The notes under the pieces are model-generated. The model did no database searches and was not told the origin of the DNA. It worked only from the letters and a program-made list of their open reading frames with translations. Shown here piece after piece: positions 1-8,863 of a stretch of 45,830 nucleotides of DNA; positions within the stretch are counted from its first letter, which is position 1; each line of letters starts with the position of its first letter. The DNA is taken from NCBI GenBank assembly GCA_022447625.1, contig JAKVAX010000026.1:1-45830 (forward strand), written 5' to 3'. Position numbers and translations under genes: made by a program. This stretch comes from Flavobacteriales bacterium (GTDB lineage Bacteria; Bacteroidota; Bacteroidia; Flavobacteriales_D; Sanyastnellaceae).

Positions 1-170
1 AAAATTCACTGTTATCATGGCTCTATTTCTTTGAGGGGGCACAAGAGAGGGCAGGAAATAGTCCTTTCCTGCCCCTCGCTGTCCCTTCGTGTCCTACTTC
101 CGAAGATACGAAACTCCTTAATATGTGGAGCTTTTGGCCATTTAGCAGGTATTTTAGCGGACCTGCCTAG
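1..170. other. Gene-free flank with hairpins downstream of tRNA-Arg
   Basis: No convincing gene. A perfect 10-bp stem (GGGCAGGAAA at 49-58 with TTTCCTGCCC at 65-74, 6-nt loop) lies here without a clear U-run on either strand. A smaller GCAGGT/ACCTGC stem (146-167) lies just past the 3' end of the tRNA and could help end its transcript. The word TTTGGCCATTTAGC at 133-146 recurs exactly in another spacer at 43294-43307. Confidence 0.5.
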
Positions 171-244
171 CGATCCCACAGGGACTCGAACCCCGAACCT
201 GCGCATTAGAAGTGCGCTGCTCTATCCAGTTGAGCTATGGGACC
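171..244 (-). tRNA. tRNA-Arg (anticodon TCT)
   Basis: Read on the minus strand, the 74 nt fold as a cloverleaf. The acceptor stem GGTCCCA pairs with TGGGATC (one G-T pair). The D-loop has AGCTCAACTGGATAGAGCA, the anticodon loop is CTTCTAA with anticodon TCT (reads AGA), and the T-loop has GGTTCGAGTCC. The discriminator base is G and the CCA end is not encoded, so it must be added after transcription. Confidence 0.97.
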
Positions 245-293
245 AAAATTTCAGAGTGCAAAAAAAAGAAATCTTACGCAGACTTGAGCCAAA

Positions 294-2399
294 CTAGCGT
301 ATCAATGTGATATGACCTGAAACTTGTTCGAGGTCTGGTTGGTCATATTTCGCCCAATTGATCACGTAAACATAGACTCCATCCGGCGCGAAATATTCAC
401 CGCCGTTGACGTTTCCTACCCATCCCAATGAAGGATCGGTGGTGGTAAACACCAAGTCTCCCCAACGGTTGAAGATGTCAAGCTGGAAGCGACTAGCGTC
501 GATTCCTATACCGTCGACTAGGAATACTTCGTTGATTCCATCGCCGTCAGGGGTGAAAGCGTTGGGTACATACAATGCGGCTTCAGGTAGAACGTCAAAA
601 CGCACGCTGATGCTGTCTATACAACCTGTGATAGAGTTGGTGCCGACAAGCATGATTTCATATTCGCCAGGAAGAGGGTAGCTGAACGTAGCTTCTTCTG
701 TCGTTTCAATGTCGTCGTCGCTGTACCATGTGATTTCATCTAGATCGATACTAGTATTCAGCACGGTGACCTCCGCTGGAGCGCTTAAGTCGGTTGAAAT
801 GACGTCGAAGTCGGCTGTGCCTTGTGTGACTTGTTCCACTAGAATCTCTGCGCTTGCTTCGCATCCATTAGCGTCTGTGACGGAAACTGAATAGATTCCT
901 GGTTCGCTCACTTCAAATGAAGGTCCTTCGGCCGGATTCCCTTCGAAAACCCAAGAGATAGGGGCTTCCAAGTTTTCCGCGCTAGCGACAATAGTAGAAG
1001 ACAACTCACAAACAATGGCGTTTGCTTCCAACAAAATCAAGGCGTTGCCATTATCCAAAATGACTTCGAAGGTCTCTTCACCAGCACATCCATTGGCGTC
1101 GGTTACTGTAAAGACGTATTCGCCAGGCTCATTGATAGTCACTGAAGGATCTACGATAGCGACTCCGTCCATTTCCCATGACAAAGGTTCGGTTAAATTA
1201 TTGGCTAGCGCCGAAATCGACCCGGCTGTATTGCAAAGGATATTCGTCACCTCAGCATCAATAGAAGCGTCTCCATCATCGACTGTGATCGTGATGGTTT
1301 CTGATGCGCTGCAGCCGTTAGCAAAAGAAATGGCTACTTGGTATTCTGTTGTTTCTTCTGGCGAAATCGTAATGGAGTCTTCATCTGTCGTGCCCAAAGG
1401 ATCATCACTAGACCATTCATAGCTTTGACCTCCGCTAGCTGACAATGTAATCTCTTGCCCTGGACAGATACTGGCATCTTCGCTCACATCATAGGCCGGA
1501 ACTTGACATGAACTGCCATAGGTAATAGAGGCAGCCCATTGGATATTATCAGAAGATAGAAGTTCACCTGGTCCATCATAGAAAATGAGATCTACACCGG
1601 TGTCGTTTGCGTTGACATAATCATTGATGACAACGAGTCCATCAGCGGCGTCAACCGTAGCGTTCGCAACATCGTCGTTTAATCCAGTGGCAACACCGTT
1701 CTCATAGTTGAAGCTGCCAATCACACTGGAACAAAAAGACGACCCTGCGTCAGCGCCTCCCATAATTCCTACGTTCGTACCATTGACATCGAGGAGCTGT
1801 CCGTCAAAATCAATGTCACAAGCGTAGCTTGAGAACGATGAGACCACAATGTCTCCCTCGTCAGGGAAAGGGGCTAGATCGCTTAAAAGGAAGTTCTGTG
1901 ATGGAAAGTCATCGTCGTTATTGGCATATAGATAGGTGTTCACCGCATTGAGAGCATCGTTTTCGAAGGCTACAAAGAGGTAGAAACTCTGATAGCGATT
2001 GCTAGTTGCGCCTTGTGTGTCGATTTCGATGGTGTAGGTATTGACGTTGGGATCAATATCATCGGTGACTTCAATACCATGCACTCCAGAGTCACCTCCA
2101 TAGAATTCGACGTTGAAGGTCTCAGAGACCTGGTTCCCAGCATTGAGTTCGTAGGGGATGCCATTCATCTCAAAGGTGATGTCAGGAGCAGCGCCGAATC
2201 TTCCGACGAGTATCCAGGCTTCGCGAATGATCGAGCCTGGAGCAATATCCAATTCAATATTACCGGTGCCTCCACCTGAGATGTCTTGCCCAAATCCATT
2301 GGCTGTTACGCCACCAACGAAGCTATCCTCATAGATCAAGTTTTGGCCGAGAAGCGTGAGGTTGAGTAACATGCAACTGATCAGGGTTAGTAGACGCAT
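294..2399 (-). CDS. Secreted Ig/PKD-repeat protein with T9SS type B (gliding-associated) C-terminal domain
   Basis: A 701-residue secreted protein. Residues 1-19 are a signal peptide ending near LLGQ. A unique N-terminal domain (about 20-310) is followed by three or more Ig/PKD-like repeats (about 315-600) with recurring VTDANGC and EPGEY/IYSV motifs. The last 92 residues begin YVPNAFTPDGDGINEVF and contain FNRWGDLVF, which is the type B sorting domain exported by the type IX system. Proteins of this kind are surface-exposed or released adhesin-like molecules; the ligand cannot be told. It is monocistronic: a terminator of the lolA unit lies just upstream. It carries one exact CGCTAGCGCGGAA word, encoding ASAE. 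Confidence 0.9.
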   Translation of the reverse strand: MRLLTLISCMLLNLTLLGQNLIYEDSFVGGVTANGFGQDISGGGTGNIELDIAPGSIIREAWILVGRFGAAPDITFEMNGIPYELNAGNQVSETFNVEFYGGDSGVHGIEVTDDIDPNVNTYTIEIDTQGATSNRYQSFYLFVAFENDALNAVNTYLYANNDDDFPSQNFLLSDLAPFPDEGDIVVSSFSSYACDIDFDGQLLDVNGTNVGIMGGADAGSSFCSSVIGSFNYENGVATGLNDDVANATVDAADGLVVINDYVNANDTGVDLIFYDGPGELLSSDNIQWAASITYGSSCQVPAYDVSEDASICPGQEITLSASGGQSYEWSSDDPLGTTDEDSITISPEETTEYQVAISFANGCSASETITITVDDGDASIDAEVTNILCNTAGSISALANNLTEPLSWEMDGVAIVDPSVTINEPGEYVFTVTDANGCAGEETFEVILDNGNALILLEANAIVCELSSTIVASAENLEAPISWVFEGNPAEGPSFEVSEPGIYSVSVTDANGCEASAEILVEQVTQGTADFDVISTDLSAPAEVTVLNTSIDLDEITWYSDDDIETTEEATFSYPLPGEYEIMLVGTNSITGCIDSISVRFDVLPEAALYVPNAFTPDGDGINEVFLVDGIGIDASRFQLDIFNRWGDLVFTTTDPSLGWVGNVNGGEYFAPDGVYVYVINWAKYDQPDLEQVSGHITLIR
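975..987 (-). repeat. 13-bp word CGCTAGCGCGGAA, copy 1
   Basis: Exact match on the minus strand, inside the T9SS type B gene, in sense orientation. It is read as codons for Ala-Ser-Ala-Glu. Confidence 0.85.
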
Positions 2400-2474
2400 G
2401 AGAAGGCTTTCTTAATAGACAAGGAAACAACCGTATTTGGTTGCACTTCGTTGATTTAAGATAACATAGGTCAA

Positions 2475-2502
2475 CAAAAAAGGGAAGCGTTTGCTTCCCT
2501 TT
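2475..2502 (-). terminator. Rho-independent terminator after lolA
   Basis: The stem GGGAAGC/GCTTCCC with a 4-nt loop is extended by AAA/TTT pairs. On the minus strand it is followed by TTTTTTGTT. It sits 24 bp past the lolA stop and separates the ftsK-lolA unit from the next minus-strand gene. Confidence 0.8.
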
Positions 2503-2525
2503 CGATTGGATATATATCAATGCTA

Positions 2526-3173
2526 TTATAGACGGTTGTCGATAATGTTTACTCCGGGGTGTTTAGACTCTTGAAATTGAAACACACCTGATGGCAGGGT
2601 TGTATTCGGATTAAAGTCTGTCACTTCGTAGATCACATCGTTTCCTTCGCGTCCTTTTACGATGAACTTCACTACTTCCATTTTAGCTTTGTCAACATAG
2701 AGTTGGATAGTGTGGAATGCGTTCTCCGCAGGATTGTTCGGGTAGAGGTAAACGAGGTAGCAATCACGTCCGTTTACTTTCGACATTTCTTTGAACTCGT
2801 GTTTGAAGTCTTCTTCCCAGATGGTAAACATCTTTGAAGGGCTCATCGAGGCATCATCACCTACATCTTCGAGGTAGTCAACGTAACAGTCGTTCGTCTC
2901 TTTCTCGTATGTCCAAATCGTTTCTCCATCGGTGATCATGATGTAGTCACCGAGTTCAACGTAGTATTTTTCACCTTCTACGTATGCTTCTCCCGTTTGT
3001 TTGAGGTCAATGCCGTTGGCTTTGTCGATCAAACGAGAAGAGTACTTCGCGTGAATGTTTTTAAATCCTTTGGCTTTTTCGCTTAGTTCATTAAGGATAT
3101 CGTCGCTATTCTGAGCGAAGGCATTTCCGGCTGCGCCGAATAAAAAGAGTATCCCGAGGATATAGTACTTCAT
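2526..3173 (-). CDS. lolA: LolA-family outer-membrane lipoprotein carrier
   Basis: This 215-residue protein has a signal peptide of about 20 residues (cleavage after NAFAQ). Its body matches LolA-like periplasmic carriers, which form an open beta-barrel that shuttles lipoproteins from the inner to the outer membrane. Visible features are the early ILNELSEKAKGFKNIHAKY segment, the GEAYVEGEKYYVEL strands, the WTYEKETND motif and a C-terminal FQFQESKHPGVNIID. The start lies 16 bp after the ftsK stop on the same strand, so the two are probably one transcript, a pairing that is common in Bacteroidota. A strong terminator follows. Assignment rests on overall pattern, so a general LolA-fold sensor role remains possible. 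Confidence 0.85.
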   Translation of the reverse strand: MKYYILGILFLFGAAGNAFAQNSDDILNELSEKAKGFKNIHAKYSSRLIDKANGIDLKQTGEAYVEGEKYYVELGDYIMITDGETIWTYEKETNDCYVDYLEDVGDDASMSPSKMFTIWEEDFKHEFKEMSKVNGRDCYLVYLYPNNPAENAFHTIQLYVDKAKMEVVKFIVKGREGNDVIYEVTDFNPNTTLPSGVFQFQESKHPGVNIIDNRL

Positions 3174-3189
3174 GGTTTCTTTTTTACAA

Positions 3190-5826
3190 CTACTGCTCGT
3201 TGTTCAATAACTGTTCCAAACTCATTTCGTCAGGTATTAAAACCTCACGTGCTTTACTTCCTTTGAACGGACCAATGATACCTGCAGCCTCTAGCTGATC
3301 AATCAAACGACCTGCGCGGTTGTATCCGAGTTTCAACTTTCGTTGAAGTAGGGAAGTAGACCCTTGTTGGTGCATGACAATGACGCGAGCAGCATCTTCG
3401 AACAATACGTCTCTGTCTTCGGCAGCTAAGCTACCAATTTCGGAAGCATTCTCATCCACATACTCAGGGAGAAGGAAGGCGTCTGGGTAGCCTTGCTGTG
3501 CTCCGATGTAATCGGTGATCTCTTCTACCTCAGGCGTATCTACAAATCCACATTGAATACGTGTCAGGTCACTACCCGTAGAGAACAACATATCTCCTCG
3601 TCCGATCAATTGATCAGCACCACCTGCATCTAGGATGGTACGAGAGTCAATCTTACTCGTCACACGGAACGCGATTCGCGCCGGGAAGTTGGCCTTGATC
3701 GTACCCGTGATGATGTTCACCGAAGGACGCTGTGTTGCAATGATCAAGTGTATTCCAATCGCACGGGCTAGCTGAGCCAATCGTGCAATCGGTGTTTCAA
3801 CCTCTTTGCCAGCAGTCATGATCAGGTCAGCGAACTCATCCACAACCAGTACGATGTATGGTAGGTAGCGATGTCCGTTCTCAGGGTTGAGTTTACGGGC
3901 TACGAACTTCTTGTTGTACTCTTTGATGTTACGGCAATGGGCTGTTTTAAGCAGCTCGTAGCGCTGATCCATCTCGACACAAAGTGAGTTTAGGGTCTGA
4001 ACCACCTTGCTGGTGTCTGTAATAATTGGCTCTTCTTCGTCTGGAAGCTTGGCAAGGAAATGACGTTCGATTTTATTGAACAGCGTCAATTCCACTTTCT
4101 TTGGGTCAACAAGAACGAACTTCAGTTGAGAAGGGTGTTTCTTGTAGAGCAATGAAACCAACATCGCATTTAGACCTACCGACTTACCTTGACCTGTTGC
4201 ACCGGCCATTAACAAGTGAGGCATCTTAGCGAGATCGAAAGTGAAGGTCTCATTCGAGATGGTCTTTCCGATGGCAATCGGAAGTTCCATGTCAGCATTC
4301 TGGTACTTGTCGCTGGCGATCAATGAGCGCATCGAAACAATGCTCGGTTTGCTGTTTGGAACCTCGATACCAATGGTTCCTTTTCCTGGAATCGGAGCAA
4401 TGATTCGAATTCCGAGCGCAGCGAGACTCAATGCAATATCATCTTCAAGGTTCTTAATCTTGCTGATTCGAACTCCAGGTGCCGGAACAATCTCGTACAG
4501 AGTAACTGTAGGCCCAACCGTCGCCTTGATCTTGCTGATCTCGATCTTGTAGTTGTTGAGGGTTTCAACAATACGGTTCTTGTTCGCCTCAAGCTCCTCT
4601 TTGTTAATCTGCACAGCACCCGAACCATGGGGCTCGAGTAAGTCGATATTCGGAAGTTCATAGTGCGATAGATCAAGCTTCGGATCGTACGCTCCAAACT
4701 CTTGAAGTTTGCTGTCGATTTGATCTTCGGTCAGCTCTTCTTCGTCTTTGCGAACTTCGATTTCAAGTTCTTCATCGTCCCCAGGAGTATCATTTGCAGG
4801 CGTTTCAGCTACTGGGACTTCCACATCTAGCTCAGAGCTTGTTGCCTCAGGCTCAGGCGTAGGAATAACCTCTGGCTCCGGAGTCAAGGATACCTCAGCA
4901 GTAATGTCACCCACGAGTTCGTCAAGCACATCTCCTGCTGGATCGGGATCGAATGGAACTTCTTCAAGTTCCACTTTCTCTTCAGACTTCAATCGGTTTC
5001 CACCAGAAGAAGTCTCCTCCTTTAATTCTTCCTTTGTTTCTTCCTCTAATTCTCCTTTTAATTCTTCCTCTTGGTCAAATCCATCGCTACCGAACATCGT
5101 CCGAATCTTACCAACCCACGCAGGCATAACAAAGCCTTCGATTTTTGGATCGAAGTTGAAGATGACCATAGCTCCAATTACAAAGAGCAGGAAGAGCAAC
5201 GTACCGAACCAACCTAAGGTGAAGATGAACCACCGGGTAGCGAACACACCGTAAACTCCAACGAAGTTATCGTTGCAACTGATAATAATCTGTTGTGCTA
5301 CTTCGTCTTTGTTGTGGAACAAGAAACCGATGATCAATGGAATCAAGAGCATTCCCACAATCGAAAGGCGTGTGGTTTTCGCTAGTGGGAGCAGTGCCTT
5401 CTGTAACCAAATACGGATTCCGTAAAGGAAGAGCAGGAATGGAATGAACAAGCCACCAATTCCGAAACCTCTGTGCATCATTAGGTAGGCGCTGTATGCC
5501 CCTACTTTCCCTAACATGTTCTTGAATGTTTCCACCGTCCCATCTTCGTCAATGGAAGGTGAGTTTTCAATCAAACGAAGATCATGCTGTCCTGTGATCA
5601 AGAAAGAGATTCCTGAAAGCAAAAGGAAGATGGCAAGCACGGAGAAGAACACCCCAATAATCTTACGGGTACGTTCATCCGTTAACCATGAAGGAAGCTC
5701 GGGCATTTTAAATCCTCTCTTGGATTTGCTCTTGCCTTTCGCTTTTGCCTTAGACTTCGCTTTCCCTTTGGTCTTGGGTGCGTCTTCAGACTTCTTTTCG
5801 GATCGTATGGTGTTCTTTACTGCCAT
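3190..5826 (-). CDS. ftsK: DNA translocase FtsK
   Basis: This 878-residue septal DNA pump moves chromosome termini and supports dimer resolution during division. The basic Lys-rich N-terminus precedes four membrane segments (about residues 55-225). An acidic Glu/Pro-rich linker (about 240-400) follows, then the alpha/beta motor with Walker A GATGQGKSVG near residue 540, Walker B LVVDEFADL, and a C-terminal winged-helix gamma domain (LLQRKLKLGYNRAGRLIDQL). In studied bacteria the gamma domain reads short polar DNA words (KOPS). Length and domain order are normal for the family. A TACCTTTG box lies 17 nt upstream of the ATG, and lolA follows 16 bp downstream. Confidence 0.98.
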   Translation of the reverse strand: MAVKNTIRSEKKSEDAPKTKGKAKSKAKAKGKSKSKRGFKMPELPSWLTDERTRKIIGVFFSVLAIFLLLSGISFLITGQHDLRLIENSPSIDEDGTVETFKNMLGKVGAYSAYLMMHRGFGIGGLFIPFLLFLYGIRIWLQKALLPLAKTTRLSIVGMLLIPLIIGFLFHNKDEVAQQIIISCNDNFVGVYGVFATRWFIFTLGWFGTLLFLLFVIGAMVIFNFDPKIEGFVMPAWVGKIRTMFGSDGFDQEEELKGELEEETKEELKEETSSGGNRLKSEEKVELEEVPFDPDPAGDVLDELVGDITAEVSLTPEPEVIPTPEPEATSSELDVEVPVAETPANDTPGDDEELEIEVRKDEEELTEDQIDSKLQEFGAYDPKLDLSHYELPNIDLLEPHGSGAVQINKEELEANKNRIVETLNNYKIEISKIKATVGPTVTLYEIVPAPGVRISKIKNLEDDIALSLAALGIRIIAPIPGKGTIGIEVPNSKPSIVSMRSLIASDKYQNADMELPIAIGKTISNETFTFDLAKMPHLLMAGATGQGKSVGLNAMLVSLLYKKHPSQLKFVLVDPKKVELTLFNKIERHFLAKLPDEEEPIITDTSKVVQTLNSLCVEMDQRYELLKTAHCRNIKEYNKKFVARKLNPENGHRYLPYIVLVVDEFADLIMTAGKEVETPIARLAQLARAIGIHLIIATQRPSVNIITGTIKANFPARIAFRVTSKIDSRTILDAGGADQLIGRGDMLFSTGSDLTRIQCGFVDTPEVEEITDYIGAQQGYPDAFLLPEYVDENASEIGSLAAEDRDVLFEDAARVIVMHQQGSTSLLQRKLKLGYNRAGRLIDQLEAAGIIGPFKGSKAREVLIPDEMSLEQLLNNEQ

Positions 5827-5843
5827 GGGTATTTGCCAACTAT

Positions 5844-5851
5844 CAAAGGTA
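5844..5851 (-). promoter_or_regulatory. Candidate -7 box of ftsK
   Basis: TACCTTTG on the minus strand fits the Bacteroidota -7 consensus TAnnTTTG and lies 17 nt before the ftsK ATG. No convincing TTG -33 element is seen at the usual spacing. Confidence 0.5.
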
Positions 5852-5920
5852 ACGGGATAGGGAGGGTCTTCATTTCTTGTTTGGATTGCTTTTCAACGAA
5901 ACACCGTGCATTACCGACGG

Positions 5921-6036
5921 GCATATGGCTTATGGCGTAAGGCTTAAGGGATGTATTCGTATCTTTGGGATGCAGAAGAACGATTAAAGTTTGGCTCCAT
6001 ACGTCGTACCGCATACTGCCTACCGCTTACAGCCCT
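5921..6036. repeat. Degenerate word-array spacer
   Basis: Between ftsK and rpmG, 5921-5949 consists of near-repeats of an ATATGGCTT/TATGGCGTAAGGCTT type. 6005-6036 reads as alternating CGCATACTGCC/TACCGCTTACAGCCC words. The reverse complement of the second block shares TAGGCAGTA and GCTGTA with the spacer at 43080-43115. No coding sense is apparent. Confidence 0.55.
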
Positions 6037-6056
6037 CGAAAAAAGGTGTGGAAGTA

Positions 6057-6087
6057 TTTGTGGTTCAAAAGAAGATGCGTATCTTTG
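6057..6087 (+). promoter_or_regulatory. Promoter of the rpmG-DUF4295 unit
   Basis: TTTG (6057-6060), a 19-nt spacer and TATCTTTG (6080-6087) match the Bacteroidota sigma-70 type promoter (TTTG about -33, TAnnTTTG about -7). The rpmG ATG is 21 nt downstream, leaving a short leader. Confidence 0.75.
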
Positions 6088-6108
6088 CCGTCCCGAAAAA
6101 GTAAGACG

Positions 6109-6291
6109 ATGGCTAAGAAAGGCAACCGTGTACAAGTGATCCTAGAGTGTACTGAACATAAAGATTCAGGGCAACCAGGTACATCACGTTACGTTACGAC
6201 AAAGAATCGCAAGAATACGCCGGATCGTATCGAGTTGAAGAAATACAACCCGATCCTCCGTCGTTACACTGTACATAAAGAGATTAAATAA
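6109..6291 (+). CDS. rpmG: 50S ribosomal protein L33
   Basis: A 60-residue basic protein of the large ribosomal subunit. It starts [18 protein letters not shown] and carries the typical L33 segments [24 protein letters not shown] and [11 protein letters not shown]. Length is normal. An in-frame ATG upstream exists, but this start gives the canonical N-terminus and follows a good promoter. In many flavobacteria rpmB (L28) lies directly upstream; here the upstream gene is ftsK on the other strand, so rpmB must be elsewhere. The DUF4295 gene follows after 8 bp. Confidence 0.95.
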   Translation: MAKKGNRVQVILECTEHKDSGQPGTSRYVTTKNRKNTPDRIELKKYNPILRRYTVHKEIK

Positions 6292-6299
6292 ACTGAACC

Positions 6300-6455
6300 A
6301 TGGCAAAGAAAACGGTAGCATCCCTACAGACCGGAGGTGGTAAAGAGCACACGAAGGTGATTAAGATGGTTCGCTCTCCAAAAACTGGAGCGTACATGTT
6401 TAAGACAGAAATCGTACACAACGATAACGTGAAAACGTGGTTCGAAGAGAACTAA
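6300..6455 (+). CDS. DUF4295 family protein (51 aa)
   Basis: A very short gene. The product starts MAKKTVASLQTGGGKEHTKV and ends KTWFEEN, as in the small DUF4295 family found between rpmG and ftsY across Bacteroidota. The context suggests a link to ribosomes, but no molecular role is established. It is 8 bp from rpmG and followed by a terminator, so the two small genes probably share one transcript that ends before ftsY. Confidence 0.93.
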   Translation: MAKKTVASLQTGGGKEHTKVIKMVRSPKTGAYMFKTEIVHNDNVKTWFEEN

Positions 6456-6477
6456 TCGTTGCTGACTAACAATATTC

Positions 6478-6504
6478 AAACCGGGCCTTGTGTCCGGTTT
6501 TTTT
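6478..6504 (+). terminator. Rho-independent terminator after the DUF4295 gene
   Basis: The arms AAACCGG and CCGGTTT pair around a 9-nt loop and run directly into seven T residues (6498-6504). The site is 22 bp after the DUF4295 stop. Confidence 0.85.
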
Positions 6505-6548
6505 ATGCCCCCAATCCTACATTTAACGAAGGCAAGCTCAATACTTTG

Positions 6549-6556
6549 TACCTTCG
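6549..6556 (+). promoter_or_regulatory. Candidate -7 box of ftsY
   Basis: TACCTTCG, a one-base variant of TAnnTTTG, lies 23 nt before the ftsY ATG and beyond the terminator. This supports separate transcription of ftsY-rimO. No clear -33 element is seen. Confidence 0.45.
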
Positions 6557-6579
6557 TTGTTTCTGATACTTTTTAGCGC

Positions 6580-7539
6580 ATGAGCCTGTTCAAACGCATT
6601 TTTTCCAAAGAGAAGAAAGAAACCCTCGATAAAGGACTTGAGAAAACGAAAACCAGTGTTTTTGATAAGCTGAGTAAAGCAATCGCTGGTAAGAGTAAAG
6701 TCGATGACGAGGTACTAGATAACCTAGAGGAAGTGTTGATCACTTCTGACGTTGGCGTAAATACCACAGTTAAGATTATTGAACGCATCGAGGAACGTGT
6801 TGCACGTGACAAGTACCTGGGTACCGATGAGTTGAATAGCATCCTCAAAGAAGAAATTGCCAAGCTGCTCGAAGAGAATAACTCTGGAACGGCAGAAGAC
6901 TTGAATCTACCTGACGTTAATGGTCCATATGTGATCATGGTGGTAGGGGTGAATGGTGTTGGTAAGACAACAACCATCGGAAAACTGGCCTACCAGTTCA
7001 AAAGTCAAGGCAAGAAAGTGGTTCTTGGAGCCGCAGATACATTCCGTGCTGCCGCCGTTGATCAATTGAAGATCTGGAGCGAACGCGCTGATGTTCCGAT
7101 CGTATCGCAAGGGATGAATGCTGACCCTGCCTCAGTAGCTTTCGATACACTCGAATCGGCGGTGTCTCAGAACGCAGATGTGGTTTTGATTGATACTGCC
7201 GGACGTCTTCACAACAAGGTGAACTTGATGAACGAGTTGTCTAAGATTCGTCGTGTAATGCAAAAAGTTATTCCGGATGCACCGCATGAAGTATTGTTGG
7301 TACTCGATGGTTCAACTGGTCAGAATGCCGTGGAGCAAGCCCGTCAATTCACGAAAGCGACGGATGTGACTTCTTTGGCTTTGACGAAGATCGATGGCAC
7401 TGCGAAAGGTGGCGTTGTGATTGGAATCAGCGATGAGTTCAAGATCCCGGTGAAGTACATCGGAGTAGGAGAGGGGATGCACGACCTTCAAGTTTTCAAT
7501 AAGTACGAATTCGTAGATAGCCTTTTTGCTAACCAGTGA
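6580..7539 (+). CDS. ftsY: Signal recognition particle receptor FtsY
   Basis: This 319-residue SRP receptor GTPase docks SRP-ribosome complexes at the inner membrane. The N-terminal helical N domain (about 1-110) precedes the G domain, with G1 GVNGVGKTTTIGKL near residue 125, the DTFRAAAVDQL insertion-box region, DTAGRLHNK near 205 and TKIDGTAKGG near 270. The acidic A domain of proteobacterial FtsY is absent, as usual in Bacteroidota. The stop overlaps the GTG start of rimO (GTGA), so the two genes are translationally coupled. Confidence 0.97.
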   Translation: MSLFKRIFSKEKKETLDKGLEKTKTSVFDKLSKAIAGKSKVDDEVLDNLEEVLITSDVGVNTTVKIIERIEERVARDKYLGTDELNSILKEEIAKLLEENNSGTAEDLNLPDVNGPYVIMVVGVNGVGKTTTIGKLAYQFKSQGKKVVLGAADTFRAAAVDQLKIWSERADVPIVSQGMNADPASVAFDTLESAVSQNADVVLIDTAGRLHNKVNLMNELSKIRRVMQKVIPDAPHEVLLVLDGSTGQNAVEQARQFTKATDVTSLALTKIDGTAKGGVVIGISDEFKIPVKYIGVGEGMHDLQVFNKYEFVDSLFANQ

Positions 7540-8852
7540 GAGCACGCACACTCAAAAAGAACAAGGTGAATGTCGTAACCCTCGGTTGCGCGAAGAACAT
7601 CTTTGATAGCGAAGTCATGATGGCCCAACTCAAGGCCAATGACTACGAAGTGAAACACGAAGAGGAAGACAGTGACGCCGCCATCGTGGTGATCAATACT
7701 TGCGGATTCATCGACAACGCCAAAGAAGAGTCAATCAACACTATTCTTCAGTATTCGGACGCGAAGAAAGAAGGACTGGTACATAAGGTCTTTGTGACAG
7801 GATGCTTAAGTGAGCGTTACCGAGACGAATTGGAAGATGAAATTCCTGAAGTAGATGGATACTTCGGAACGCGTGAGCTTCCGCGTCTGTTGAAGACGTT
7901 GAAAGCTGATTACAAGAAAGAACTGGTGGGTGAGCGTTTGCTGACAACTCCATCACACTATGCCTACTTCAAGATTGCGGAAGGGTGTGATCGTCCGTGT
8001 TCTTTCTGTGCCATTCCTTTGATGCGCGGTAAGCACCGCAGCACACCTATCGAAGAGTTGGTGGAGCAAGCGAAAGGTTTGGCAGCTCAAGGGGTAAAAG
8101 AACTACTGATCATTGCTCAAGACAGTACCTATTACGGTCTTGATCTCTACAAAGAACGCCGCTTGGCAGACCTACTTCGTGCCTTAGCAAAGGTGGAAGG
8201 AATAGAATGGATTAAGCTCCATTACGCTTTCCCAAGTGGTTTTCCTGAAGATGTTCTTGACGCTATCGCGGAAGAAGAGAAGGTATGTGCTTACATCGAC
8301 ATGCCGCTTCAACACGCCAGCACCAATATGCTGAAGGCCATGCGCCGTGGTATCACTCGTGAGAAGACCACCGAATTGATGGCGAAGATTCGTGAGCGCA
8401 TTCCAAATGTTGCTGTACGTACCACGCTGATTGTCGGATATCCTGGTGAAACCGAAGATGATTTCCAGCAAATGCAAGACTGGGTGCAGGAAATGCGTTT
8501 TGATCGTCTTGGTGTATTTGAATACAGCCACGAAGAGAACACCCACGCCTACAATTTTGATGATGATGTTCCTGCAGAAGTGAAGAAAGCACGCGCTGAG
8601 AAGATCATGGAGATTCAAAGCCAGATTAGCTACGAACTCAACCAAGCGAAAGTTGGAAGGGTAGAAAAGGTACTGTTTGACCGCATCGAAGGTGGGTACT
8701 ACATTGGGCGAACCGCCCATGATTCACCTGATGTTGATAATGAGGTACTAGTAAAACTCAAAGACGACCAACACTTGCGATTAGGAGATTTCGCCATGGT
8801 GCGTATTGATTCAGCCGAACACTATGATCTGTTCGGAGAAGTAGTAGACTAA
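7536..8852 (+). CDS. rimO: Ribosomal protein S12 methylthiotransferase RimO
   Basis: This 438-residue radical-SAM enzyme adds a methylthio group to a conserved Asp of ribosomal protein S12. The N-terminal UPF0004 domain has VVTLGCAKNIFDSE and INTCGF with cluster-binding cysteines. The radical-SAM core has CDRPCSFCAIP near residue 150 (CxxxCxxC), and a C-terminal TRAM-like segment closes the protein. The GTG start overlaps the ftsY stop by four bases and gives the expected N-terminus (RTLKKNKVNVVTLGC). The next gene is convergent with only 11 bp between stops. Confidence 0.96.
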   Translation: MRARTLKKNKVNVVTLGCAKNIFDSEVMMAQLKANDYEVKHEEEDSDAAIVVINTCGFIDNAKEESINTILQYSDAKKEGLVHKVFVTGCLSERYRDELEDEIPEVDGYFGTRELPRLLKTLKADYKKELVGERLLTTPSHYAYFKIAEGCDRPCSFCAIPLMRGKHRSTPIEELVEQAKGLAAQGVKELLIIAQDSTYYGLDLYKERRLADLLRALAKVEGIEWIKLHYAFPSGFPEDVLDAIAEEEKVCAYIDMPLQHASTNMLKAMRRGITREKTTELMAKIRERIPNVAVRTTLIVGYPGETEDDFQQMQDWVQEMRFDRLGVFEYSHEENTHAYNFDDDVPAEVKKARAEKIMEIQSQISYELNQAKVGRVEKVLFDRIEGGYYIGRTAHDSPDVDNEVLVKLKDDQHLRLGDFAMVRIDSAEHYDLFGEVVD

Positions 8853-8863
8853 GAAAGTGTTGC

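Noticed and set aside
49-74. Terminator of tRNA-Arg
   Set aside because: The stem is perfect, but no U-run follows on the minus strand and it is about 100 nt past the tRNA.
1015-1422. 135-codon plus-strand ORF
   Set aside because: Antisense shadow of the Ig-repeat region of the T9SS type B gene; no start context or family.
4748-5254. 168-codon plus-strand Ser-rich ORF
   Set aside because: It is the antisense shadow of the acidic Glu-rich linker of ftsK.
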